Positions 47,129 to 56,477 of a stretch of DNA of 64,000 nt are shown piece by piece. Where the stretch lies: NCBI GenBank assembly GCA_030066975.1, contig JASJAO010000005.1, positions 1 to 64,000 of the forward strand. Reading direction: 5' to 3'. The position numbers were made by a program, and so were the translations under genes. Each line of letters starts with the position of its first letter. Position 1 is the first letter of the stretch. A model generated the notes under the pieces. That model ran no database searches. It was not told the DNA's origin and worked only from the letters and a program-made list of their open reading frames with translations. Source of the DNA: Henriciella sp. (lineage in GTDB: Bacteria > Pseudomonadota > Alphaproteobacteria > Caulobacterales > Hyphomonadaceae).

Positions 47129-48769
47129 TCAATGCCCGCCTCCAAAGATGCCGGTGCGCACGCCGTAATCGACCGCGAGCGCATAGTCCGGGTCATCTTC
47201 TGAGTCGACCATCAACTGGCCTGCCCGCGTCAGCAGCTTGTGGCAATCGGACGAAAGATGGCGCAGGCGCAGCGTCTTACCTTTCGCTTCGTACTTGGCG
47301 GCGAGGTCTTCAATCGCTTGTAAAGCTGACTGGTCCACGACGCGTGAACGCATAAAGTCGACGATCACCACGTCCGGGTCCTGATCGGGATCAAACAGTT
47401 CGGCAAATCCATCCGTCGAGCCGAAGAAAAGCGGGCCCTCAATCTCATAAACGGTGGCGCCGGGTGTGCGGATACTGTCGCGCTGCAGGATACGGATGCG
47501 CTTGGCATTGTTCCAGGCATAGGCGAGCGCGGAGACGACCACGCCAACGACAACCGCGACCGCCAGATCGTGCCAGACGGTGACCGCGGTCACCAGAACG
47601 ATGACAAAAGCATCCATGCGCGGAATTTTCGACATGATGCGCAGGCTCTGCCAGGCAAAGGTACCGATCACCACCATGAACATCACACCGACCAAAGCGG
47701 CGAGCGGGATCATTTCAATCCATTGCGACCCGATGAGAATGAAGGCGAGCAAGAAAAGCGCGGCCGAAATCCCCGACAGCCGGGTGCGTCCGCCGGATTT
47801 CACATTGATCATGGACTGGCCGATCATGGCACAGCCACCCATGCCGCCGAAGAAACCGGTGACGATGTTTGAGGCGCCCTGGGCGACACATTCCTGCGAC
47901 GCGCCGCCGCGCTGGTTGGTGATCTCGCCAACCAGATTGAGTGTCAAAAGGCTTTCGATCAGGCCGATCGCCGCCAGGATCACTGCATAAGGCAGAATGA
48001 TCTGAAAGGTTTCCATGTTCAGTGGCACCATGGGCACGTGGAATTCCGGCAGGCCGCCTTTGATGCTGGCAAGATCCCCGACCACGGGCGTGTTCAAACC
48101 AAGGCCGATGACCAGAGCTGCGACAACGGCAATCCCGGCGAGCGGCGCCGGAACCACTTTCGTCACTTTCGGCAGCCCCCAGATGATCAGCATGGTCAGC
48201 CCGATCAGGCCCAGCATCATCAACATGTCCGGCATGGCCAGCCACTCTCCATTGGGCAAAAATCCATGCCCGTCGGGATGGGCGGTTCCCGGCACCTGAA
48301 ACTGTCCGAGCTGGGCCAGAAAAATCACAATCGCCAGGCCATTCACAAAGCCCAGCATAACCGGATGCGGCACCAGTCGGATAAACTTGCCAAGCTTGAA
48401 CACCCCTGCCCCAACCTGCAACAGTCCCATCAGAACCACGGTGGCAAACAGATATTCCACGCCATGCTGCGCGACCAACGCGACCATGACCACGGCCAGC
48501 GCGCCGGTTGCGCCGGAAATCATGCCCGGCCGTCCGCCGAACAAGGCCGTGATCAGCCCCACCAGAAACGCCGCATACAGCCCGACCAGCGGCTCCACCC
48601 CGGCGACAAAGGCAAAGGCAACCGCCTCCGGCACCAGCGCCAGCGCCACGGTCAGTCCCGCCAGCAGCTCAATCTTGATCCGCCCGGGCGTGAACGTCGA
48701 GCGCTGCGTATCGGCCCAGGCCGACAGGTTCAAACGATCTGCAAATTCAGTCAGCGGCGATTGCGCCAT
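47129..48769 (-). CDS. SulP-family anion transporter with STAS domain
   Basis: Encodes 546 residues. The membrane domain has 10-14 hydrophobic segments (AVAFAFVAGVEPLVGLYAAFLVGLITALFGG and others) with the SulP signature GGMGGCAMIGQSMINVKSGGRTRLSG. The C-terminal STAS domain covers about residues 430-530 (TVYEIEGPLFFGSTDGFAELF ... VVDQSALQAIEDLA). Such transporters take up sulfate, bicarbonate or other anions. It lies directly before the HIBCH gene (32 bp apart). Confidence 0.9.
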   Translation of the reverse strand: MAQSPLTEFADRLNLSAWADTQRSTFTPGRIKIELLAGLTVALALVPEAVAFAFVAGVEPLVGLYAAFLVGLITALFGGRPGMISGATGALAVVMVALVAQHGVEYLFATVVLMGLLQVGAGVFKLGKFIRLVPHPVMLGFVNGLAIVIFLAQLGQFQVPGTAHPDGHGFLPNGEWLAMPDMLMMLGLIGLTMLIIWGLPKVTKVVPAPLAGIAVVAALVIGLGLNTPVVGDLASIKGGLPEFHVPMVPLNMETFQIILPYAVILAAIGLIESLLTLNLVGEITNQRGGASQECVAQGASNIVTGFFGGMGGCAMIGQSMINVKSGGRTRLSGISAALFLLAFILIGSQWIEMIPLAALVGVMFMVVIGTFAWQSLRIMSKIPRMDAFVIVLVTAVTVWHDLAVAVVVGVVVSALAYAWNNAKRIRILQRDSIRTPGATVYEIEGPLFFGSTDGFAELFDPDQDPDVVIVDFMRSRVVDQSALQAIEDLAAKYEAKGKTLRLRHLSSDCHKLLTRAGQLMVDSEDDPDYALAVDYGVRTGIFGGGH

Positions 48770-48945
48770 GGTGATGCTCTTTCAGCGGCTTTCAGTCGAA
48801 GCGGGGCGTCTAGGCCAATTCACCTCTGTCGACCAGTCCCACTCTGACATAGACGCCATTCCTGACTGCCCGTTCCGACGCGGCAGAGATAGCCAAGACC
48901 GGACCGCTGTGACAGAACCACCAAAACAGAAAACGGAACTGACCT

Positions 48946-49716
48946 ATGAAAAACCTCTTCGACATCTCCGGCAAAACCGCCATCGTCACCGGCGGCTCCA
49001 GCGGCATCGGCGCAATGATCGCGCAGGGCTTTGTCGAAAATGGCGTGAAAACCTATATCTGCGCGCGCAAGCCGGGCCCGCTGATGGCGAAAGCCGAGGA
49101 GCTGTCCAAACTGGGCGAGTGTGTCGCCATCCCGGCAGATCTTTCGACCGTTGAAGGCATTGAAAAAGTCGTCGCTGAAGTTTCGGCTAAGGAAGATCAC
49201 ATCGACATTCTCATCAATAATGCCGGGGCCAATTGGGCCGAACCGATTGATACCTTCCCGGAAGCGGCCTGGGACAAAGTGATGAACATCAACATCAAGT
49301 CGATCTTCTTCATGACCCAGAAATGCCTGCCTCTCCTGCGCAAGAACGCCACCGCAGAGGATCCCGCGCGTGTGATCAACACCGCGTCAGTGCACGGTTT
49401 CGAAAATCCAGGTCTGCCGACCTATGCCTACTCGGCCAGCAAATCGGGTGTCATCCACCTGACCAAACACCTCGCCACGGATCTCGCCAGTTCGCACATC
49501 AATGTGAACGGCATCGCGCCCGGCTATTTTGTCAGCAAGATGACGGCGGGCATTGCCAGCGACAAGGCGTTCGAGCAGGAGGTCATCTCCCGTATCCCGC
49601 GCGGTCGTCCAGGGGACATGGAGGATATGGCGGGCACCGCTATCTATCTCGTCTCACGCGCGTCAGCCTGGCTCGACGGCCACACGATCGTACTCGATGG
49701 CGGCCAGATCGCGTAA
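48946..49716 (+). CDS. SDR-family oxidoreductase
   Basis: Encodes 256 residues. Rossmann motif TGGSSGIGAMIAQGF (residues about 14-28), NNAGA, catalytic S (NTASVHGF) and YAYSASKSG (Y-x3-K). C-terminal ISRIPRGRPGDMEDMAGTAIYLVSRASAWLDGHTIVLDGG fits the classical SDR pattern of ketoacyl-ACP-reductase/gluconate dehydrogenase-like members. GGAA ribosome site. Substrate unspecific from sequence. Convergent with the next gene, 11 bp apart. Confidence 0.85.
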   Translation: MKNLFDISGKTAIVTGGSSGIGAMIAQGFVENGVKTYICARKPGPLMAKAEELSKLGECVAIPADLSTVEGIEKVVAEVSAKEDHIDILINNAGANWAEPIDTFPEAAWDKVMNINIKSIFFMTQKCLPLLRKNATAEDPARVINTASVHGFENPGLPTYAYSASKSGVIHLTKHLATDLASSHINVNGIAPGYFVSKMTAGIASDKAFEQEVISRIPRGRPGDMEDMAGTAIYLVSRASAWLDGHTIVLDGGQIA

Positions 49717-49727
49717 AGCGCCCGGCT

Positions 49728-51521
49728 CTATAGCTCGCTCAGCGTCGGCACGGTGCCCTCGCGCCCCATCCAGGCCTCGTTGAACAGGCTGCGAGCATAG
49801 GCTTCAGAGCGCGCATCCCCCTTGGCGCGGAACGTCTCTGCCAGCCCGAACAGGGCATAGGCATTGTTCGGGGCCTTGATCAGCGTCTTGAAGAACTCCC
49901 GCTCGGCCCGGTCATACTGACCGTCTTGCAGCAGGTAGAGGCCGAGCGTCTGACGGGTCGGATAATACCACCAGGTCGGCTCAAAATACGGCAATTGCGC
50001 TTCAGCAGCCGCGGCGGCTTCCAGGCGGTCAATCGCAGGTTTCAGCTCGCCCTTGGCGGCAAACAGACGGCCCTCCAGGGTCAGGTGCGCGACCTCGTGA
50101 ATGCCAGACATCGGCGTGAAGTATTGCGTCTCGTAGGCATCAAAGCCCGGTTCACCGGTCAGCGCCTTGAGTTTGCTGAGTTCAGCTTTGGCCTTGTCCA
50201 ATTCGCCTTGGCGCGCAAACACCGTCCCGCGCGCATAGTGCCAGGCGGTGCGCATATACAGATGCGCAGCGGCAGGCTCCGGAATGGCAAGCACAGTCTC
50301 ATCAGTGGAAAAAACCAGATCGGTGAAAATCGGCGAGGCCGCGATGTGCTCGCCAAGCGGCGCAGGTGCACCCGGATCAAGCGCCACAATCGCCTCCAGC
50401 TTGTCCGCCATCGCCAACGCCGTGGCCGCATCGCCGGCAAACTGAGAGCTCGCCACAACGAAGTGAACATTATGGGGATAGTAGACACCGCCATAGACGC
50501 CGGCATTCTCACTTGCCGCGATATAGGCCTCATCAGCGGCAATCGCTTCAATATTGGACTTGTGCGCTTTCTTCCATTTGCCCAGCCGCAAATAGATGTG
50601 CGACGGCATATGCACCAGATGACCGACGCCGAGATGTTGGTCCAACAGCCGGTCAGCATAGGCCTCCGCCCGATACGGATCGAGCGAGGATTCCGTAATA
50701 TGGATGTAGAGATGTATGGCCGGGGCGAAATCCGGGTCGATTTCCAGCGCTGCCTCGATCAATTCCAGCGTCCGCGCGGTTCGCCCCTTCGGCTCACGCG
50801 CACCGGCCTGCCAATAGTCCCAGGGCTGGGTGTCCATATTGGCTTCCGCCGCCAGCGATAGGATCAGTTTGTCGTCTGGAAACGCGACAGCAACCTGATC
50901 CATCGCATCGGCATAAGCGGCTGCGTTCTCAACAACCTCCGCCTCATCAACGATACCATATCGCGCATCCAGCGCCTTGATCAGCGCCGCCTCGCGATCA
51001 CTCACCCCGTCGAGACGGGACACCGCCTCACTGGCAGCCACCCGGCCAGCCGCGCCGCGGGCGGGCGCGTAGGGAATGTTGATATTGCCACCAAAGGACA
51101 GCCCTTCCCCCCAATAGCACATGGCACAATCCGGGTCCTCGCCCTGCGCCTTGCGAAACGCCGCAATCGCTTCATCGTGATTGAAATTGGCCATATGCGC
51201 GAGGCCGGTATCAAACCAGAGCTGGGCCTGCGCGCTATCAGTTGAAACCGGAGTGTGAAAATGCGCAACCACCTGATCCGGCAGCGCGAACGGCTCTCCA
51301 TAGTCAAAGCCCGGGTTCAGGCGCGCTGCCGCTTCGATCACCGCCGCGGGTGTTTCGGCGATGCGTCCGCTGCACATGCTCTGCGACAGGGTCACCGGGT
51401 CGATGAAAGGTTGGGTGTCGGTCTCAGCGGTCTCGGCTTGATCGGACGTGTCAGACACGCACGAGGTGAGCGCCAAAACGCCTAAAGCGGCCCCGGCGAG
51501 CCGGGCTTTTCTACTTAACAT
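49728..51521 (-). CDS. TPR-repeat lipoprotein
   Basis: Encodes 597 residues from the ATG at 51521. Lipobox LALTSCVSD with a Cys near residue 19-21. Tetratricopeptide-like units throughout, for example AQLWFDTGLAHMANFNHDEAIAAFRKAQGEDPDCAMCYWGEG and ALFGLAETFRAKGDARSEAYARS. GHLVHMPSHIYLRLGKWKKA is a conserved block of this family, and CAMCYWG resembles a conserved Cys pair. Secreted, membrane-anchored protein; role unknown. Confidence 0.7.
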   Translation of the reverse strand: MLSRKARLAGAALGVLALTSCVSDTSDQAETAETDTQPFIDPVTLSQSMCSGRIAETPAAVIEAAARLNPGFDYGEPFALPDQVVAHFHTPVSTDSAQAQLWFDTGLAHMANFNHDEAIAAFRKAQGEDPDCAMCYWGEGLSFGGNINIPYAPARGAAGRVAASEAVSRLDGVSDREAALIKALDARYGIVDEAEVVENAAAYADAMDQVAVAFPDDKLILSLAAEANMDTQPWDYWQAGAREPKGRTARTLELIEAALEIDPDFAPAIHLYIHITESSLDPYRAEAYADRLLDQHLGVGHLVHMPSHIYLRLGKWKKAHKSNIEAIAADEAYIAASENAGVYGGVYYPHNVHFVVASSQFAGDAATALAMADKLEAIVALDPGAPAPLGEHIAASPIFTDLVFSTDETVLAIPEPAAAHLYMRTAWHYARGTVFARQGELDKAKAELSKLKALTGEPGFDAYETQYFTPMSGIHEVAHLTLEGRLFAAKGELKPAIDRLEAAAAAEAQLPYFEPTWWYYPTRQTLGLYLLQDGQYDRAEREFFKTLIKAPNNAYALFGLAETFRAKGDARSEAYARSLFNEAWMGREGTVPTLSEL

Positions 51522-51603
51522 AACTGGTCCTCCCTGCAGCGGAGTATGCCACAAATCGGGAGAATCGTTAACCAGCGCAGGATAACCAACTCGGGCCTCA
51601 GCC

Positions 51604-52467
51604 CTAGTTCAGCGCGCAGCCTTCAATCGTAATCCGATGCATGATGCGGCGCTGACCCTGATAATCGTTCAGCGCCCAATGCCAGGTCGAACGGTTGTCC
51701 CACATCGCGATACTGCCGGGCTGCCACTTGAACCTTGTGTGGAACGCATTGCCCTGAAACACATGCGTATAGAGCTTGTCTAGCAACGCCTTCGAGGCGG
51801 CTTCATCCATGCCGACAACAGAGCGCGTGAAGGCCGGATTGACATACAGCGCCTTCTTGCCGCTCAGCGGATGGGTGATGACGATCGGATGCACCGGGTC
51901 TTCCAGTGTTGCTGCCACAGCCGCATTGCCGATGCGGTTTGACCCGTCCTCGCCGCTGCCAGCATCTGACTGTTTATAATACGTGTCAGGACCTTCGCCA
52001 AAAATATGTTTGCCGGAATGGACCGCATATTTGCCTTCAATCTCGGCTTTCAGATCGTCTGGCAGCGTTTCATAAGCGGTATACATGCTGGCAAACATCG
52101 TATCGCCGCCGGTCTCAGGCAGCACGCGCGCGACCAGAACAGATCCGAGCGCCGGCTCATGATCATAAGAATGATCGGTATGCCAGCCGCCGCCAATATT
52201 ATCCGTGTCACCCGGCTCCTTGGCGACCATGGCGATCTGGGGATAATCGGGATGGGCGGCGAAGAACCGGTTCACATTGATCTCACCCCAGCGCTCGGCA
52301 AAGGCAATATGATCCTCTTCAGAGATGCTCTGATCGCGAAAGAAAATCAGGCCATGATCGGCAAATGCCGTTCTCAGCGTGTCAAAGTCCGCGCCACTCA
52401 GCGATTTCAGGTCGAGGCCTGAAATTTCCGCCCCAACACCCTCGATCGGCGTCACCTCAACGGCCAT
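51604..52467 (-). CDS. TauD/TfdA-family dioxygenase
   Basis: Encodes 287 residues, the usual TauD length. Facial triad: H96-x-D98 in GGWHTDHSY and the distal His in NRSTWHWALND; the 2-oxoglutarate Arg is in GQRRIMHRITIEG. N-terminus VTPIEGVGAEISGLDL and IFFRDQ are typical of the alpha-ketoglutarate-dependent taurine/2,4-D dioxygenase family. Hydroxylates and releases sulfite or an alkoxy group from its substrate, which is not known here. Monocistronic. Confidence 0.85.
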   Translation of the reverse strand: MAVEVTPIEGVGAEISGLDLKSLSGADFDTLRTAFADHGLIFFRDQSISEEDHIAFAERWGEINVNRFFAAHPDYPQIAMVAKEPGDTDNIGGGWHTDHSYDHEPALGSVLVARVLPETGGDTMFASMYTAYETLPDDLKAEIEGKYAVHSGKHIFGEGPDTYYKQSDAGSGEDGSNRIGNAAVAATLEDPVHPIVITHPLSGKKALYVNPAFTRSVVGMDEAASKALLDKLYTHVFQGNAFHTRFKWQPGSIAMWDNRSTWHWALNDYQGQRRIMHRITIEGCALN

Positions 52468-52691
52468 ACTCGTCTCCCAAACATTGTATCGACACTCGCT
52501 ATGTCAGAACCTTATACCGAATTTCCGCATCCGCCAAGGTCCGCCGCGTCGGTCGCAGGCTCAGCGCACCGGGCTGAAACTCCCCTACACCCTGTGTCTT
52601 CGACAGCAATTCGCGATACAGGTGAGCGTGATTGGCTTTTTGCACCTGCTGGTCTATCGCGGGGTGTGGGACAAGTATAAGGCGGGTCGTC

Positions 52692-53264
52692 ATGTATGCA
52701 CTTCCCGAAGGTTACGCGATAACAGAAGCGGGCATTGGGGACATCCCTGCCATTGTCGAAGCCGACAAGGCGGCGGCAAAGCTGTTTGCGCCCACCGGGC
52801 TGCTCCGCCCGGAAGCCTTGAACGATCACGTGCCGGTGGATGTCCTGACCACCGAAATCACCGACAAAAATGTCTTTGTCATGCGCGACGAAGCTGACAT
52901 CGCGGTCGGGTTCATCCTGATCCGACCGCGCGGTACGGGTCTCTATCTCGACCAGATCAGCGTGCATCCCGATCATGGCCAGAAGGGGCTGGGCAGTGCG
53001 CTGATGCTGACCGTGATTGAACAGGCTGAGGAGCGCCGCCTGCCGCATGTGTCCCTGTCGACGTTTCGGGACCTGCCCTGGAACGGACCTTTCTATGCCT
53101 CGCTTGGCTTCAAGGAATTGCCACGCGACAAATATGAACCTTACATGTTTGAGATCGAAGAGGCACAAGAACCTCTGATGGACATCACCAAGCGCTGCTT
53201 CATGCGCCGCCGGGTGCGCCGTCCCTTGTTCAGATTCAAGAAACCGGTTCAGGCCCGCATATGA
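52692..53264 (+). CDS. GNAT-family acetyltransferase
   Basis: Encodes 190 residues from the ATG at 52692 (MYALPEGYAITEAGIGDIPAIVEADKAAAKLF). GNAT core: VGFILIRPRGTGLYLDQISVHPDHGQKGLGSALMLTVIEQAEERRLPHVSLSTFRDLPWNGPFYASLGF, with acetyl-CoA pyrophosphate loop Q-K-G-L-G-S-A. A basic C-terminal tail (RRRVRRPLFRFKKPVQARI) is unusual. It overlaps hemB by 4 bp, so expression is tied to haem synthesis. Substrate unknown. The 224 bp before it (52468-52691) show no clear gene. Confidence 0.8.
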   Translation: MYALPEGYAITEAGIGDIPAIVEADKAAAKLFAPTGLLRPEALNDHVPVDVLTTEITDKNVFVMRDEADIAVGFILIRPRGTGLYLDQISVHPDHGQKGLGSALMLTVIEQAEERRLPHVSLSTFRDLPWNGPFYASLGFKELPRDKYEPYMFEIEEAQEPLMDITKRCFMRRRVRRPLFRFKKPVQARI

Positions 53265-54259
53265 CCCCTTTTCCTCAATCGTTTCCCGCCACTCGCCTGC
53301 GCCGCCTGCGTCAGGCCGACTGGGTGCGCCGCCTGACGGCAGAGAACACACTTACACCCAGCGATCTGATCTGGTCGCTGGTTGTGCATGATGGCGAGGC
53401 GGCCAGGATCCCGGTCGCGGCCATGCCCGGCGTCGATCGCCTCAACGTGGCCGAAGCTGCCGCCGCCGCGAAACGCGCCAAAGCCCTCGGCATTCCCGCC
53501 ATCGCCATCTTCCCGCACATCGACCCGGCGCATAAAGACGCCGATGGTCGCGAGAGCCTGAACCCGGACGGCCTCATCCCGACCGTGATCAAAGCGATGA
53601 AAGACGCTGCGCCAGAGGTCGGTGTAATCTGCGATGTCGCCCTCGACCCGTTCACGACCCATGGCCATGACGGCCTGATCGATGAAGCGGGCTATGTCCT
53701 GAACGATGAAACCACGGCGGTGTTGATCGACCAGGCGCTGGTCCAGGCCGAAGCCGGTGCAGACGTCGTCGCCCCGTCTGACATGATGGATGGCCGCATC
53801 GGCGCGCTGCGAACCGCGCTCGAAGCCGACGGCTATATCAACACGCTGATCCTGTCCTATGCGGCGAAATATGCGAGCGGCTTTTACGGCCCATATCGCG
53901 AAGCCATCGGCTCAGCCACCGCGCTGATCGGCGACAAGAAGACCTATCAGCAAAACCCCGCCAACACGGACGAGGCCCTGCGCGAGGTGGCCATGGACAT
54001 TGCCGAGGGCGCAGACATGGTCATGGTCAAACCCGGCCTGCCCTATCTCGATATCGTCCGCCGCGTCTCAGAAACGTTTGCGATCCCAACCTATGCATTT
54101 CAGGTCTCCGGCGAATATGCGATGATCCAGGCCGCCGCCCAGAATGGCTGGATCGATGGCGAGCGCGTCATGCTGGAATCCCTGCTCGCCTTCAAGCGCG
54201 CCGGCGCCAGCGGCATCATAACCTATTTCGCCGAAACCGCCGCACAGAAGCTTGGCTGA
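53261..54259 (+). CDS. hemB: Delta-aminolevulinic acid dehydratase (porphobilinogen synthase)
   Basis: Encodes 332 residues, the usual length. Schiff-base lysines K203 (LSYAAKYASGFYGP) and K257 (MVMVKPGLPYLD) are present. The metal region CDVALDPFTTHGHDG (124-138) lacks the Cys cluster of the zinc type, so it belongs to the Mg/Asp-rich bacterial class. Condenses two 5-aminolevulinate molecules to porphobilinogen, the second step of the tetrapyrrole pathway. ATGA-coupled to the GNAT gene. Cytoplasmic. Confidence 0.97.
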   Translation: MTPFPQSFPATRLRRLRQADWVRRLTAENTLTPSDLIWSLVVHDGEAARIPVAAMPGVDRLNVAEAAAAAKRAKALGIPAIAIFPHIDPAHKDADGRESLNPDGLIPTVIKAMKDAAPEVGVICDVALDPFTTHGHDGLIDEAGYVLNDETTAVLIDQALVQAEAGADVVAPSDMMDGRIGALRTALEADGYINTLILSYAAKYASGFYGPYREAIGSATALIGDKKTYQQNPANTDEALREVAMDIAEGADMVMVKPGLPYLDIVRRVSETFAIPTYAFQVSGEYAMIQAAAQNGWIDGERVMLESLLAFKRAGASGIITYFAETAAQKLG

Positions 54260-54269
54260 GGCGCTTTCC

Positions 54270-54376
54270 GGTCTCTTTCCTCCCTCGCAGGAGCGGGGGA
54301 AATGGGCGCGCAGCGCTCGGAGGGGAGGAAGTGTTTTTCTCACCGCGCTAAGAGGCTTCGCCTCACGCGGTGAAAC
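54270..54376. repeat. Compound palindromic intergenic repeat
   Basis: In the 209-bp gap after hemB: a CTTTCCTCCC ... GGGAGGAAGTG inverted repeat with an internal GGGCGCGCAGCGCTC palindromic part, followed by a second hairpin TCACCGCG ... CGCGGTGA with a GAGGCTTCGCCTC core. Two hairpins in a row suggest a mobile REP-type element or double stem. Function unknown; it could also act as a terminator for hemB. Confidence 0.65.
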
Positions 54377-54468
54377 ATGTCGGATAGGTCTTCATTTACC
54401 TTCCAATTCAGGTATCGTTGGAACGGCAGCCTCGAAAATCGACGGGATGATGTGGGAGGCACCGGCAA

Positions 54469-54852
54469 ATGAAGCGCGTCCTCATATTGGTGTACCTTCT
54501 CGTGGCGGTCCTGTCGGTGTACGCATCCGCACAATCAACCAAGGTGATCGTCGACATCGATAGCAATCCCTGGGAGCTGACTCGACGGGCCGATCACTGT
54601 TCGGACCGCGTGGCCACGGCCGTTCAGCACTATCAGACAGCACCAATCTATCACCCTACACGGAGGGTTTATGGCGATCGATTTCTGATCAACTCTGGTT
54701 CCGACTGTTGGATTGAACTGTCAATCGAAGGGGTTGATGACGTATCACTGCTGATCAGGGTTTCGGAAGACAGGATGGTTTTAGACCAGCGGTCTCTTTC
54801 TTCATGGGGATTGAAAGTGTATCCGTATCCAAGTGAGCCCAACGGGCTCTAG
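54469..54852 (+). CDS. Hypothetical secreted protein
   Basis: Encodes 127 residues: signal peptide MKRVLILVYLLVAVLSVYASA-Q, then a small domain with C-x(n)-C (RRADHCSDRVATAV, SDCWIELSIEGVDD), which may form a disulfide. Base composition is more A+T-rich than its neighbours. The upstream gap carries the palindromic repeat. No family recognised; possibly acquired. Confidence 0.6.
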   Translation: MKRVLILVYLLVAVLSVYASAQSTKVIVDIDSNPWELTRRADHCSDRVATAVQHYQTAPIYHPTRRVYGDRFLINSGSDCWIELSIEGVDDVSLLIRVSEDRMVLDQRSLSSWGLKVYPYPSEPNGL

Positions 54853-54951
54853 TAAGCGACGCTCAGCGCCGCTTTAAGGGAGTACCTGCCACATGACGCC
54901 CGAAAATCATGGATAGGCCTGCCCTCAATCCCCGCCCTCAGAAACTCGCGT

Positions 54952-55338
54952 ATGCTTCCCGCCATGGAAGTCCGCTTCACCTTGTCTGCTGTTGCCCATG
55001 TGCCGATCTATTATTGGCCCTGGGTCTGGTGGCAGCTTTATCGCCTCCGGCAGCAATGCCGGGTGGCGGGCTGTGAGGTGCTGTGGGAAGTGGACGAACG
55101 CGGATTCGTCTATGTGCCGTTTGTCTCGGACTCTGAATCCGACCTGCTCGCCTGGTTCTACAAAGAGGTCAGAAAGACCCGCGCCCATTGGGCCCCGATG
55201 GATAATGCATCCGGCGAGATGCACCTCAGTGCGATCCACTATTGGATGGGCCGGATCATGGAATGCGGCGAGCGGGTCATGCGCCGCGCGGGGTCCAAAG
55301 CGGCGCTCATGGCGCCCGCGATCGAAGACTCAAGCTAA
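54952..55338 (+). CDS. Hypothetical protein
   Basis: Encodes 128 residues; an ATG at 54964 (MEVRFTLSAVAHVPIYYWPWVWW) is an alternative start. The aromatic-rich N-terminal segment is unusual; a coiled helical end (YKEVRKTRAHWAPMDN ... MGRIMECGERVMRRAGSKAALMAPAIEDSS) follows. Perhaps a peripheral membrane protein. No homology recognised. A repeat-rich 460-bp stretch follows. Confidence 0.5.
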   Translation: MLPAMEVRFTLSAVAHVPIYYWPWVWWQLYRLRQQCRVAGCEVLWEVDERGFVYVPFVSDSESDLLAWFYKEVRKTRAHWAPMDNASGEMHLSAIHYWMGRIMECGERVMRRAGSKAALMAPAIEDSS

Positions 55339-55354
55339 AACTCCGCCAATGCCC

Positions 55355-55550
55355 GCGCAGGCGGGCATCCATGGACCCATCTCAGCCTCAAGCGCTCGAG
55401 GAACCTGCGGTCCATGGACACCCGCCTGCGCTTGTGTCAGCGAAACCCTAACCACAAACCGTTCCCCAAACGCCGCATCCGCGGCAGCACGTGCTGCGCA
55501 AAAATATGCCGGCGTGCCTCGGGCAAGGGGGATCCAAGGCACGCTGGCTT
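55355..55550. repeat. Repeat-rich intergenic region with large inverted repeats
   Basis: The 460-bp gap 55339-55799 has no gene. CGCAGGCGGGCATCCATGG (about 55358-55378) pairs with a near-exact inverted copy (GTCCATGGACACCCGCCTGC, about 55411-55431, 20 of 22 identical). A second inverted pair GGCGTGCCT ... AGGCACGC lies near 55510-55545. Such GCCTGC/GCAGGC elements look like dispersed REP-type repeats. The rest shows a promoter-like, A+T-poor tail. Confidence 0.6.
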
Positions 55551-55799
55551 GCCGTTTTTGGGAGGAGAGCAACGGCAATTGAGATCACCGGGCCCGTGAG
55601 GGAACCGCGCCAGGCGATCATGCACCTACAACGAGGCAGATCGGCAAATCCGGCGCGTCGGTTCGCAATCTCACAGAAGTTTAACCTTCCCGCACGGCTC
55701 GACCTGTATGCCGCGAGCCGCCCATCGCCTCGCGTCAGGGCTTGCTCTCGCCACCTGCTTTTGCGCTAGCTGGCTAAAACACGCTTACGGAGGATCAGT

Positions 55800-56477
55800 A
55801 TGGAGTTCGAAGAGGTCGTCAAAGGTCGGCGCAGCATTCGCGGCTACCAACAAAAACCCGTCTCAAAAGAGACGATCCGCGAGGTTCTCGAAATGGCCAT
55901 TCGCGCACCGTCTTCTTTGAACACACAGCCTTGGAACTTCTATGTCGTCTCCGGCGAACCGCTCGATCGTATCCGTGCCGGAAATGTTGAACGTAATCTC
56001 GCAGGGGTGCCCGACACGCGCGAGTTTCGCCGTGGCCCGGGTTATGAAGGCGTCCATCGCGAGCGTCAGATCGAGATCGCGGTTCAGCTTTTCGGCGCGA
56101 TGGGGATTGAGCGTCATGACAAAGAAAAGCGTCAGGACTGGGTCTTGCGCGGCTTTCGCCAGTTTGATGCCCCCGTCTCCATCGTGGTGACCTATGATCG
56201 CTCTATCCATGGCAGCGATATTGGCCCGTTCGACTGCGGCGGCGTGGTCAATTGCCTGGTCAATGCCGCCTGGTCGAAAGGCTTGGGTTGCGTCATCAAC
56301 TCACAAGGCATCATGCAGTCGCCCGTCGTGCGCGAACATGCCGGTATTCCGGACGATCAGGTCATCATGATCTGCGTCGCCATGGGCTATCCCGATGACA
56401 GTTTCCCCGCCAACGCCGTCGTCTCGAAACGCAAATCTGTTGACGAGGCCGCGACTTTCGTGGGCTTCGAGGATTAG
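55800..56477 (+). CDS. Nitroreductase-family flavoprotein
   Basis: Encodes 225 residues after a GGAGG ribosome site. N-terminal R-R-S-I-R-G-Y and IRAPSSLNTQPWNFYVVSG are the FMN-binding signature of nitroreductases; C-terminal CVAMGYPDDSFPANAVVSKRKSVDEAATFVGF completes the family pattern. Reduces nitro compounds, quinones or halogenated substrates with NAD(P)H. Convergent stop overlap of 4 bp with the cupin gene. Confidence 0.9.
   Translation: MEFEEVVKGRRSIRGYQQKPVSKETIREVLEMAIRAPSSLNTQPWNFYVVSGEPLDRIRAGNVERNLAGVPDTREFRRGPGYEGVHRERQIEIAVQLFGAMGIERHDKEKRQDWVLRGFRQFDAPVSIVVTYDRSIHGSDIGPFDCGGVVNCLVNAAWSKGLGCVINSQGIMQSPVVREHAGIPDDQVIMICVAMGYPDDSFPANAVVSKRKSVDEAATFVGFED

Noticed and set aside
52468-52691. 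Minus-strand frame of 64 codons (52499-52693) and plus-strand frame of about 60 codons (52501)
   Set aside because: Neither shows a family pattern, ribosome site or conserved context; treated as intergenic.
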